Assembly (NCBI GenBank): GCA_037176905.1
Contig: JBBBWG010027535.1
Location: 29,878-62,563 of the forward strand
Reading direction: 5' to 3'
Length of the DNA: 32,686 bases
DNA from: Azolla pinnata
Lineage: Eukaryota > Streptophyta > Polypodiopsida > Salviniales > Salviniaceae
Part shown: positions 21,401-32,490 of the stretch, one piece after another
How the letters are laid out: every line of letters starts with the position of its first letter
Numbering within the stretch: the stretch's first letter is position 1
Notes under the pieces: model-generated
The model's input: only the letters and a program-made list of their open reading frames with translations
Told to the model about the DNA's origin: nothing
The model's database searches: none
Program-made: the position numbers and the translations under genes

Positions 21401-22146
21401 TTTGCACCACATCATGTCATGTTCTTGTTTTTATCAATTTCAATATTTGCTTGTCAGAAATGCACATAATCTCCTTCCCCTTTGTTTGTTCATTCCCTCA
21501 AAATTTTATTTAAGGCTGTTTTCTCAATCATCTGAACAGGTTGCTGTGTTTAGTCCAACACCTTATGCACACTACTTGAATATAACCATAAACAATGTTG
21601 AACAGGTTAAGTACAGCTAGCTTAGCTATTTAGGAAATCGGTTTTCATATTTAACGCTTCAATTACCAAAAGTATAACCAAATATGTTTCAGGTTTTTGG
21701 TAATTCTCAAGGGTTTGTGTGTGAGGATGATGCACCAGGCGCCAGTAACGAGGACCTAGCCATTAAAGGTACATGTTCATGACATTTAGATATTGACAAA
21801 AATGAAGGTAAAAATGTTGGGTTTATTTAAGTAGCTTGTAGAAAATGGTCTATCTATCTAATCTACCTTCTGGTCCAACTTTTTATCATTCTCTTATCTA
21901 GGAAGCAAACAAGGGATGTGTGTTAATAACGAATCTTCGCAATTGGAGATTAGAATGGTGGATCTATGCACACAAGCAGGCGAAGGTAAACAGATGAGCA
22001 ATGAATTCCCAGGAAAAGATAAATTTGCAAGTGAAGTAGCTACTAAAGCCATATGCTCCGCCCCTGAAGATGATGCTTATGATCAGCTCCTAGATGATAG
22101 CGATATTCTCCAGTGTTTGCAGCTGAGATCTGCCGTACCATTGTAA
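18217..22146 (+). CDS. Plant HROB/MCM8IP homologue (homologous recombination OB-fold), eight exons
   Basis: Exons are 18217-19624, 20015-20325, 20432-20512, 20686-20748, 20837-20938, 21540-21605, 21693-21768 and 21902-22146; the spliced frame is 783 aa. The OB-fold (about 598-682) reads IPK|LVVLIKSCMPNGCGD, DQTDCIAGTVNRRV, PGAVMLLHQ and VAVFSPTPYAHYLNIT, matching the family word order of animal HROB. Upstream are IPGPAGALQ (521-529) and TPWINAI, also HROB-like. In animals HROB binds MCM8-MCM9 and promotes repair synthesis during homologous recombination in the nucleus; a conserved role here is inference. Exon 1 encodes a long disordered region with poly-Gln (about 56-71), poly-Ser, poly-His and an unusual Ile/Thr/Val stretch (about 90-131). 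DDSDIL occurs at both termini (16-21 and 767-772). Intron 2 (106 bp) was placed at 20326-20431 because only that acceptor restores the frame ending at RIPK; its GTTCTG donor is weak. The start was chosen because the upstream in-frame sequence is promoter-like. Confidence 0.88.
18379..18611 (+). repeat. Compound microsatellite in HROB-like exon 1
   Basis: Consecutive (CAG/CAA)n, (TTC)n, (ATC)n and an irregular ATCACC/GTCACT hexanucleotide tract encode Gln, Ser, His and then alternating Ile/Thr/Val. All stay in the gene frame without a stop. Confidence 0.85.
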
Positions 22147-22856
22147 TCAAGTATTAGATCTTACATCATTATTAAGTATAAGAATTTCATTCAAATGTGA
22201 AAGCATTGAAGAAATCATGAAGAGTGGAAGCATGGAGATGTAGAGACGTTCCGAGACAACACTGAAGGTAGACATATCCGCCGTGCAGTTTTCCTCTTAG
22301 TGTCTCTTCCTTTTCTACAACTAAGCGACTTGTGATCTTTGCAACCAACCACATTTGTTATAAGTTTCATTCTGTCTCGAGCACGAAATTTGCGCTCAGA
22401 ATCGTGTTTGGTATCGTCATTTGAGTTATACCCACTCGTAGATGCTGAGAGGTTGACGTGGATTCATTTGTACACAGGTTTATAAAATTCCACACTTAAC
22501 AAACATTCCTGCCACACGCGCTCTCATTATAAATAAAAAATTCAAGGTAATCTGTGTGTAGATAGATGGACGCTAGACTCCCTCTCACATTGTTTGGCAA
22601 TTTCAGAAGCTATGTCAGACTATTTTCATGTGTTTAAGCAGTGGCCGGGCCTACGGAGCTCATCTCCATGGTGAGGGTCCAAGTAATTTGATACCTTTGG
22701 CCTTTCAGTAAGGGCCATTCACGAGAGGCAAGAAACGAAGATTGCTGATTCTTGTAATGGCTATAACATGTAATGGATTTCGGAAGGGCATTGATTGCTG
22801 TCGATTTCTGAAAACGCCGGAGTACGATAATCCAAAAAGCAGTAGATGCTGGTTTC
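22147..22856. other. HROB-like 3' flank up to the tRNA gene
   Basis: No coding region is seen in about 700 bp. An AATAAA at 22532-22537, about 390 bp after the stop codon, could be a poly(A) signal. The last 20 bases before the tRNA hold its Pol III terminator. Confidence 0.6.
22834..22838 (-). terminator. Pol III T5 terminator of tRNA-Leu
   Basis: Five consecutive T on the minus strand lie about 18 nt downstream of the tRNA 3' end, as expected for RNA polymerase III termination. Confidence 0.75.
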
Positions 22857-22864
22857 TGTCAGGA

Positions 22865-22896
<32 letters not shown>

Positions 22897-22936
22897 TACC
22901 TGAAACTGGCGCCTTAGACCGCTCGGCCATCCTGAC
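22857..22936 (-). tRNA. tRNA-Leu(CAG)
   Basis: The minus strand folds into an 80-nt cloverleaf with no intron. The acceptor stem pairs GTCAGGA with TCCTGAC, followed by discriminator A. The D region carries box A (TGGCCGAGCGGTC), and the T arm carries box B (GGTTCAAATCC). The anticodon stem CCAGT/ACTGG encloses the loop TTCAGGT, giving anticodon CAG, which reads CUG. The long variable arm GTCCGAAAGGGC marks a class II tRNA, as required for leucine. It is transcribed away from the ABC1-kinase gene, which starts 141 bp further right. All helices look intact, so the gene is probably functional. Confidence 0.96.
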
Positions 22937-23076
22937 ACGATGTTCAGGGATTTCTTATTTCTATCAATATACAAGTTAAACATGTATAAAGAAAACTCGA
23001 CCGATCTTAAGTCGCTTTGTCAGGAAGCGGACGACGACGACAGTCAAAGGTGCAGCGACGCAGACAGTGACGGCGC

Positions 23077-26000
23077 ATGGCGGCGCCACGTCTGCGCTCT
23101 CTCGTCCTCCTCACGACCGCCGCTTCTTCGGCTGCTGCTGCTGCTTCCATCTCCGCTGTTTCCTCCTCCTCCTCCTCCTCTTCCGCTTCTTCGTCCTCGT
23201 CACCGTCAGATCGTCCTCGCACTGATCCTCTTCAATCCTTGCTCGTTGCAAGCAAAGGCGTGCTCCGATCGTCGCGTGCTGTATACACGGTATTTATCCT
23301 CCCAAAATCTCACTCTCTCTCTCTCTCTGTACCTATATATACTTGCTCCATTGTCCAGGAACTCCATTCCATTTGCTCGCTTGCTTGTTCTTGCTGTATC
23401 ACGGTGTCGAAGCTTCGGCTTTGGTCTTCCTCTCGGTTACCTGAACGTTCCTCTAGCAAATATTCTCTTTTGCATTTTCATGACTTTTCCATTTATCATA
23501 ACTATCGACAATGGATCTGCACAACTAATGACTTCTATCTGTTCCTTGTAGTTTGCCATCAACAGCATTGATTACAAGTACTCCCTACGACAGTTTGACC
23601 ACAAATCGGAAGAGTACTACAAAACACAGTCTTTGGTTAGTCTGATGTCACTGAGTTGAAGTAAAACTGTTTTTTTCTCTAGCTGCTAGATGTGAAGTAT
23701 ACTTACATGGTAGTCATCTGTAAGGACGTCCCATCTGACAATTTAATCTATGCAAAGAAGCTTTCAAATTATTCAAGAGTTAGTTCTAACTTACCTGGAA
23801 ATTTGTATTTGCATGTCCATCTAGGAACACACATGAGAGAGAGCTCCCATTGTAACCATTGTTGTAATCCCGCTTCAATACTCCGCTAATAATTATAACT
23901 TGTCTAACGTGTTAAGCATATCTCCGTGCAACTTTTTGTTGTTTCCAAAGTCTGCGTACCTATGGAAAGCTGTCACCTTGACCAGATGACAACTAAGTAT
24001 CAAATGTACATGGCATGGTGGGAGTGCATCAGATTCGGCCAATGTGAGAGGGTGAGGGTTAATGAGTCAGGATTGGATGGTGAACATTGATAAAATTGAG
24101 CAGCAGAACCTGAGACCTACGATCACAGGGTGGAAAGTAACACAACTATTGAAAAGGCAATGGCTGCGTGAAATGGGGTAGATGATTCTGATCATGGAAC
24201 CAGATGACAACCTATGAAACCGAAGACATTCAACCAAGGTTCCAGTATCGTCTCTAATAAGAAGCAAGAAAATGAACTGGTGGTGGGCTGCAAGATGATG
24301 ATGATGGTTCTATATTGATGTTTACTGCATTTGAACATAACTTTTCTAATCAACAGTTATTGCAATGCACAGAGAATTTCAAATTGGTAAAACAAAAGAA
24401 AATATTGAAGCAGAAATAAAAAATTATGCCATTAGCCAGTTACTATTTCGATCTTCGATAAGTTTGACTTGTAGTGGAGAAATCATGCCAAATATTTTCC
24501 TATGCAAGCTATTCCAAAGTGGCATATCTTTCATAGCTAAGTTGGTTAGAGCAACCATTTATACAATTGATGCAGCAAATGGACCAGGTGTTTTGCTACA
24601 ACTGTTCTGTAGCATTATGAGTCCAGTTTGCAAGGCCTTGGTTAGCTTCTAACTGGAAATTTCTCGTTGAATTTCTTTTTCTATTTCATTTTCCTTCTTT
24701 TACCATTATTTTTATCTGTTTGTGCTTCTTGCTCTTTATTTCCTTGGGAGATCGAAACCAACTCAATGGAACACCCAGAGGGTGACAAAACACTAAGAAA
24801 ACCATCAATGTACCTGAAATTTAACCTCTAATTTTTATATGATTTTACTCCAGAAAGCTATGCATTCAAGGGTAAGTCTGTAGCAGCTGAATTTTCAATC
24901 TAAATTCTCATTGAAGGAACTGTTAATATATGTTATCATTTTTCAGCCAGATAACCTAACCCATCAAATAGTTCCATGCAGGGTCTACTCTGTGATTTTA
25001 GGCCAAGTTTGTAACTTCTTGGCTAGATTTAAATGCATCGACACACATTGGAATGCAATGATAACTGGATGTTACATTCTGATTAAGAGCTTAGCGGCCT
25101 TGGTGCTAGTAGTCTAGATGTTCCACACGGGTTGCTCGATTTCAAGTGTTTCGTGGGAACATGTAGAACTAGAATCATGATTCAATACCTTGATAAAAGG
25201 AGAACGAAAATAAGGTCTGGAGACAGAAGTAACCCGATACAACGATGGATTAACCTCTGCATATCTTTTCTTACATTCTAAGTATTAAATCTATTATGAT
25301 CATATCTTATGCAAGAAAGCAAGCACATAGTAAAAGTTACTTCACATCATTGTAATCCTTCTGGATTTCACTTATCAACTCTCATAATGTGATGTCATGC
25401 AAAGATAGTGCTGATAACCAAACCTTGCCCGTTCATGTTTTCTATATGATTGAGGAACAGCAGTTATTTTTTGAACCACTCGTTGTAGGTACATTCTCGG
25501 GCAGCTAATAGATTATTAAAGCTTTGTGAAGCAAATAAAGGGTTCTATATCAAAGGAGGGCAGTTTATTGGATCCCTACGGAACATACCAAAAGAATATG
25601 TTACGGCTTTGTCAACTTTACAGGACAAGGTTCGTCTTTTAAATATCTGAAAATGTGACAAACATTGCTGATTCGAACATCTAAACGTACATTTAATGCC
25701 ACACTTTTAAAATGCATAATTGTACATCTAAAAATCTGTATGGTTTTGCAATCTCAGGCCTTTCCTTACCCTTTCAAGGATGTGCAGAGAGTGTTGGAAG
25801 AAGAACTAGGACAAAATTTCTTGGATGTGTAAGAAAATCTCCGAATTCATTTATGCTAGATGAAAAATATCTTCTCTCTATTTTGTAACATGGGCAAAGA
25901 CTTGATATTCTATCCTTCCACTTATTGTTGCTGATTTTATGGTGAAATGCCTGTATTAGTCTCTGTCATAGTGGAGACATGTTCTGGCAAGTCAAAATAA

Positions 26001-29000
26001 ATTTTTAAATAATCAAGTCCATAATTATTTCCTGACACACTCATATGGATTTCCCACTTCCTCAACTGAACCAGTCTTCCTTATTCCAACGTATACATAG
26101 ATATCTGACATTTATTCTTGGAAGTATCTATTGATACTTCACATTCTCAACAAATCCCTAAGCCATGATACTTTCATATGGATAGTTGTTTGACTTGTGA
26201 TCCTCCTTTCCTTTACTTAGAGTTAACCTTCATCGTGGGTTTTTCTGTGTGTTCTCTATAAAGAAATGAACGGCATTGTGCATGGTAGTCTATATACCCG
26301 GGGTAATTTGTGTGGACATTGCTTTCTAAAGGTTTTTCTAACTGTAGGCACTGATTATGTATCATTTGAGTATGCATGCCATAACCTCTAATCCACATTG
26401 AGTGTCTTATGCATGTAGAAGAGGTGCCCTGGGCATGGATAATGCTCACCTACTAATAATCATGGTCCAACATGTGATGTCAGCATATTCAATCTGCTTC
26501 AGCAATAGATTTGCTGAATATTCTGTCTATAGTCACAACTGTCAGGTTTTATTTAGGTCTTAATGTGTAGCACGGTGTTCATTATGTGGATGTACATGTC
26601 GTTTCAACAAGTTGCTTTATCCTTATCACACATGAGAGCTGAGAATCGCTGATCACAAGAAAATCACATTGGGGAGTTTAACTATTTCAAAACTTGTCCC
26701 AAATGACTTCTATCCTGAACTCAATGCTGTATATGCACAACAATACTGAATCAGTATGCTTGCTCCTGGTAGCATGGTTTGCATTAGGAGGATGTATATG
26801 TCGTTTTAACTGGTTTTAAATCTCTACAACACATAAGAGGCTGCTTGGAAACATCTTGTCTAAGTTGTAGGGCTTCCCAATCAAATCATATGTCAGTCAA
26901 ATAACTTTTATCTTGCACGAAATGCGGTACATTCACAAAAGCACTGAATTAGAATAGCTTCTACATGTGTCTGCATGGCTCAAATATTAAAGGATCAGTA
27001 TAATATCATCTCCTACAAACGTAGAAGCACCTTGTGAGGATTATGCATGGATTCTGCTTCTACAGGTTTGGTTAAAAAGGTTTCTACATATCAAACAAAA
27101 AACATTGACTTTGGATTTCTTCATGGAACAGATATCAAGAGTTTGATAAGAAGCCTATAGCTGCTGCTTCAATTGCACAAGTTCACCGTGCTTCATTAAA
27201 GAATGGGCAAGAAGTAGCTGTGAAGGTATCTCGCAAACTTTAGAAGTTCAGAAGAGTGAATAATGCATTCGAAACTGTATTCTCTGATGCAAATATTTAA
27301 TCATTTGTATGTAGGTTCAATATCCCTTGTTAAACCAAAACTTTAGGATTGATATAGCTACAATGGACATCCTTTCACGAGCTGTAGCATGGGTAAGTTG
27401 ATATGTTCAACATCTTTGATGTTTTTTATTTACATATTTATTATGATCCTGACCAACTATATGCATACATTCAGTTTTTCTCCTCTGTAAAAACCTTCTT
27501 TGTTAAAAAATATCTTTGGAAGGAAAAGGAAGGAATTCTTCTATGGAATAGGAAAGTTTGGATTTGTAAGTATTTTACTGGATCTGACAATAATATGATT
27601 TCCTGCAGTTGTTTCCTGAGTATCAGCTCCAGTGGATTGTACCTGAGTTTGAAAAAACCTCATTGAAGGAACTAGGTAAGCATTATTTTACAAATCTATA
27701 CAAAAATGGATCATATTATTTATTTGCCACAAATAAGCCACCAGAATGTTCTTCTGATACTTTGTAGAAGGTTGTATCTTATTGATGGTGAAGAGTTTTG
27801 AAAAAAATGGACTATTGCACATAAAAAGCCTTCGACGATTAGAAATAGATTGTAAACTCTGAGGATTTTCTTATTTATTGGAAGAGATGATGAAAGAAGA
27901 AAAACCCTGAGATTCTGAGGGCTGAAGGAAAACCCTGATCCAACTCCATAAAAGAGTTTTTCTAGAGATTTGGGAATTTGGTGCCTGAGAAAATGGTTCT
28001 TCAAAGAATTATTATTGGTTTTCATCAGTGATAACATATCTTTTGAGCACCTTGCAAGTTTGTGTAACTCATTTGAAGATGCAATGGAATCAGAAATCCG
28101 TTTCTTAATGCAATTGGATTCTTCAATAGGATGATCCATTACATAATAATCAAGCACATGTTCTGAGGTCAAAATTCACCGAGGATGCAAAAGAGGCTCA
28201 TTATTAGGCTTTCATTGTTGCTTTGGTTGATGATAGTTTCATAAATTCATATTCTGTGTAATGTCTAGGTCTTATGTGTGAGTATTTAAAAGAGATGCTT
28301 GCAGATTTTGAACAAGAAGCACATAATGCTGAACGAACTGCCAAAATGTTTCAAGGCAATACAAATGTCAAAATACCAACAATATTGTGGGTAATTATTT
28401 GATCCAAGACTTTTCAAGTTGTTGATTTTCTACTCCATCATGTCTGTCTTCCTACAATTTATCAGTGCAATTTTGTATTCTATTACAGAATATGACCTCT
28501 CATAGAGTCCTTACAATGGAATTTATGCATGGATTCAAGGTAATGCTGATTTTGAGCTTGTTTCAGCTTATGAAAACCGTTTACTGGAATCATGTTATGT
28601 TATTAGGCTGTCTAAAGCACGAAGCAACAAGAGCATGTCCTCTTTTTCATTGTATTTTATGACGTACTCTGATAGTGTCTGAAGAAATTCAATTTTATAA
28701 TATTATCCTTGTATTATTGCTTATTAAGTCGATGCTGTGATGTATGGAGCAATTATGTGTTACTTACAATGCCACATTACAGCACCTAGGCATTTTGGTA
28801 GAGCTAATTGATTTCTAAAGAAAAGATGGGTAGAGACTTATTTATGCTCTCAAAATCACCTACCTTGATAATACAGACTAGTACAGGTTGAAAAGTTAAC
28901 CATGAAATACTCTACAAAAAATATGAAAAAATGGATTTCAGCTAAAGGGGGGATGAAATACATAATGTTTCTAAAAAAAGGCAGCATCTGAGAGGAGGGC

Positions 29001-31031
29001 ATAAGATTATGCACAATCCTGGTTGTCTGTGAACAAATTTTGCTTCTGAGAAGAACGATGTAAGAAAGTTTCCTTTTTCTAATTTGCTGAAGTTAGATGG
29101 GCTGAAATATAATCATGAATATTGAAATGACATGTTCTGGTGCTTGATCAATTAAACTAGAACGGATATTCATTGGAAATATCCATCTTTATGTAATCCA
29201 GTATAGGAAGCTTGGTGGGATAGGATATGTGATGAAGACATTGATGAAATGGAAGGTATGCACATGGGTGCAACATCCATGACAAGGAATGATGGCCCTG
29301 GCTTCCTTTAGTCGTAAGAAGACCGGTTTGGGAAGACTTTTACATGTGCATCCTGTTCCCTCACAATTAGCAATGACAAGATTTTGTGTTCAGTTCCTGG
29401 AACTATACATAAGTATCTTGTCTCTAACCGTACTTGAAGCCACATAGGCTGTAGGTGTGGCATCCTGTGAATTTGACTTCCAAATATTTACATATTCCTA
29501 TGCTAGAGTGCCTCTTACCTAAATAGAAGTTGATCTTACCTAGAGTATCATATACATGATCTTATCATGATCTACAAGAGAGATTTCTTTCTTCAAAAAA
29601 ATTTCATGTAGCATCTGGATACTCATTGTGAAATCTTGTGCATTGCACGGACAGATTGACGATATGGAATCCTTAAAGAGTTCCGGCATTGATCCACATA
29701 AGGTGATTATAATATATGACTCTCAATGCCCGAAAAATAGGCTTGTTATGTAACTCTCTTTTTTCAACACTTCAAAGGTTGCTCAACTGTTAGTAGAAAT
29801 ATTTGCAAATATGATATTCTTGCATGGCCATGTACATGGAGATCCACACCCAGGAAATATCTTAATTTCTCCTACCAATGATCGAGGGAAAGGCCAATTC
29901 CAACTGGGTATTCATTCACCCATTCATCTTGATGTAATAATATCTAACCATTTAGTGGCTACATATAACTTTGATGCATAGTTTGCAGTTCTTTTAGACC
30001 ACGGTTTGTACAGAGAGCTTAATGAAGGGTTCAGATCAGATTTTTGTCATCTCTGGAAAGCTCTAGTACTCGCAGATCCTGCTGAAACACAGAGGGTTGG
30101 GGAGCGCCTTGGAGCAGGAAAGTATTTCAAGTACTTGCCTGTCATTTTCACTGGACGCACTTTGAACAGGTATTTACAAATGTTGTGTTTTAAGTTTAAA
30201 TGAAGTTTGAAATGCGTTTCTAGACAGTGTATAATCTTGCATATAATATTTCGATGCAGCACATCTAGTCTAGGTGAACGCATGTCCCCTGAAGAAAGGA
30301 CGAAACTACGTGATGATTTACGCAGGCTGACTATTGGTGATATCTCTCAGTTCATGGAAGGACTTCCACGTGATGTTCTTATTATTCTCCGGACAGAGTA
30401 GTTATCTTATTTTAGAAATTCCATTCAATAATGCTGCTCGAAGGTTTTTTCATATGATAAATCACACCTATTCCTTCACAGTGGATTGGTCAAATCAATA
30501 ACTAGCAAACTTGGCGCAGAGCCTCGCATGCGCCTAATCACCAATGCAAGATATGCTATTTCAGGGTTGTCTCTGGAGACGCGAGGAAATGGTACCAACT
30601 AGCTCGTATTTTGAAATTTTTTATTCAATTGATTTACTCTTTTCAGTTTAATAAGGTTAATTTGTGATCTCCAAGAAATGATAATCTCTCTTTTTTTTCC
30701 CCTATCTACTCTTAGTGGTAGGGGTTGCCATGTTTTTAACCTTGTTGCTTATTCTTTTGTATGATGATTGCATATAAAAAATTTACAGTTGGAAAAGCAG
30801 GGCTTTTCAATAGTTTTCTGATGCAGCTGGAGTACATCAATCTACATATTCGACTAGGTAAACTGTGAGTTTTCCAAGAATACATGTGGATCTTTTGTCT
30901 GAACCAAATTTAAAGGTATCAGTTCTATCTCATATCAGTTGAAGACATTGTGGTGCAGAGTTTTTGGCGATGTACTTCAGGTTGAGAGATCTATATACAT
31001 TGCTGGGTCAGAAAATAAGAAGTTTTCTTGA
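23077..31031 (+). CDS. ABC1/UbiB atypical kinase, ADCK1-type, sixteen exons
   Basis: Exons are 23077-23289, 23552-23635, 25489-25629, 25758-25828, 27132-27225, 27315-27392, 27609-27675, 28305-28390, 28489-28539, 29655-29702, 29778-29907, 29989-30169, 30260-30397, 30482-30591, 30789-30864 and 30959-31031. The frame is 546 aa, near human ADCK1. Diagnostic ABC1 motifs are the KxGQ word (K121-G-G-Q124), the Ala-rich loop AAASIAQVH (180-188), the lysine in VAVK (K201), the catalytic HGDPHPGN (331-338) and the metal-binding LLDHG (356-360). [15 protein letters not shown] and [12 protein letters not shown] continue the ADCK1 pattern. ABC1 proteins are ATPase-like atypical kinases acting in mitochondria or plastids on isoprenoid lipids such as ubiquinone. 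The Ser/Ala-rich N-terminus (1-60) resembles an organelle transit peptide. Exon 1 is GC-rich and later exons AT-rich. The last exon ([16 protein letters not shown]) is the least certain, since the C-terminus is poorly conserved. Confidence 0.9.
23636..25488 (+). other. ABC1-kinase intron 2, 1.85 kb
   Basis: The longest intron of the gene separates a 28-codon exon from the KxGQ exon. It is AT-rich. Short open frames such as 24365-24652 and 24911-25117 have no recognisable domain, and no transposon ends or RNA gene are seen. Confidence 0.7.
26568..26985 (+). repeat. Diverged ~200-bp tandem duplication in ABC1-kinase intron 4
   Basis: Two neighbouring segments share ordered blocks at about 200-bp offset: GGATGTACATGTCG at 26588 and GGATGTATATGTCG at 26790, and AAATGACTTCTATC at 26701 and AAATAACTTTTATC at 26899, with ACTGAAT-type blocks near 26745 and 26944. 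Divergence is high, so the duplication is old. It lies within the 1.3-kb intron 4 (25829-27131). Confidence 0.7.
27676..28304 (+). other. ABC1-kinase intron 7 with a long antisense open frame
   Basis: This 629-bp intron holds a 150-codon minus-strand open frame (28172-27720) beginning with ATG. The protein is rich in Leu, Ser, Asn and Lys, and I do not recognise a domain. Its length is somewhat surprising in AT-rich sequence, yet codon use is not gene-like and no promoter is visible. Confidence 0.4.
28540..29654 (+). other. ABC1-kinase intron 9, 1.1 kb
   Basis: An AT-rich intron lies between the METFMHG-like exon (MEFMHGFK) and a 48-bp exon. I see no gene, repeat or RNA structure in it. Confidence 0.7.
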
Positions 31032-31335
31032 CTGGACTGGTGCTTCATCATTGTTGACAAATCTAGCGATATGCTGATCAGTGGACCCGTCCCATGGGTA
31101 ATATAGCTAATGGTCTGTGTTGCGCACCTTGGATACAGTCAGGTGCAAGATTCCAGGCTCTTCTTGCCATCGTCGGAGAGTATAGGAATCGTTTAACTTC
31201 ACATGGACTCTAGCAGTAAAACTTTACAAGCTTACGAGATTTACGTGAAGGTGCCCCCATGTTATGACCTCATTTGTTGTGTTTTGGATGCGTAGAGTTG
31301 GTTGGTGCATACAAAGAAGAAGACAGTGATGATGA

Positions 31336-31341
31336 AATAAA
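31336..31341 (+). terminator. Candidate poly(A) signal of the ABC1-kinase gene
   Basis: AATAAA lies about 305 bp after the kinase stop codon. If used, the exon-like scraps at 31137-31372 would be 3' untranslated sequence. Confidence 0.3.
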
Positions 31342-32110
31342 GGCTGGTGCTCCACCAACGGAAAGCCATTAACCAGACCTCACTTTGAATGGGTGATTAT
31401 ACATGCCCATCTGCCTCTCGCACATTACTCCTTTTGTGCTCTCCCTCCTGCACATCCCAGGAATCTTGATAATAACCCAATGATCGGGACATTCATTAAG
31501 GTTTTCCCCTATGTAGGAACCTTCTGATATTTCTTTTTCCTCGCATTAAGGAACCTTTTGGTGCTTCTCGTGTTATCTTATCGACTTGGAATGAGGTATC
31601 TGTGTGCTATTATTGATCTTAGGCATCACAGCTGGATGAGTGCATGGGCTTTGTTTTCTTGTTTTATAATGTAATGCACAGGTGGTGAGCATGGTCCCAG
31701 AAGCTGCATTCTGTGATCGTCAGCCATCCAGGTTACAAAGAGCCTCCCAACCATCAATATCTGTGATGAGAGATGGATCGCAGCTGTTGCTGTATGTACA
31801 TGGAGGAGTATCTACACGCCTTGAGCAATTAGTAACGCTCGTTTCAAGAAATTTCTTCCTCACATGAATCATATGACTGTAGAAGGGCTTGATGAACGAG
31901 TGGTATGCATCAGCCTCTAGCCAGCTTTTCACCATGCTCCAGATCTACTCTTATCTTCTATTCTTCTCCCAGCAGTAAGTAAATGGGCACATTTACCGGA
32001 AGGATTTGTCCTTCATGCCATGCAGTGATGGACTTACTAGTGTCATTACATACATCTATCTACCTTGACTACGTTGCAGCGAGTGTGAGCTAGTGGTTCA
32101 GTGGTTCATA

Positions 32111-32490
32111 CAGAAGCAATGAGAGGCTTGAATGGATGGTGAGAAGATAGGATCTAACGTGCATGCTTACAGGCAAGGGAGATGGGTTTTACCGATCAAG
32201 CTGACAAAATGCAAAACACAGTGCAGAAGCAACGGCTTGAATGAATTGCAGAATCCAACATGCAGCAGAACAAGCTATGCTATGTGCGTCCAAGTACTTA
32301 CAGAAACAAATGGACTGAATGCAGCAGAAGTACCATGCGGCAGAACAAGCTATGCCCGTCCAAGCACATACAGAAGCAATGAATGATGACAAGATAGGAG
32401 CATGCATTGGTGTTGCCAAGCATTAGAGGCAAGGGAGATGGGTTTTGCAGATCAAGCAAGCTATGTCCGTCCAATGCAAACACAGTGATG
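32111..32490 (+). repeat. Imperfect ~258-bp duplication with internal sub-repeats
   Basis: CAGAAGCAATGA occurs at 32111 and 32371, and AGGCAAGGGAGATGGGTTTT at 32171 and 32427, giving offsets of 260 and 256 bp. Within the first copy, CAGAACAAGCTATG recurs at 32266 and 32341 (offset 75 bp), each followed by a CGTCCAAG word; a related word appears near 32455. Confidence 0.75.

Noticed and set aside
31321..31380. Box C/D snoRNA start (GTGATGATGA)
   Set aside because: No box D or terminal stem could be found at a fitting distance.
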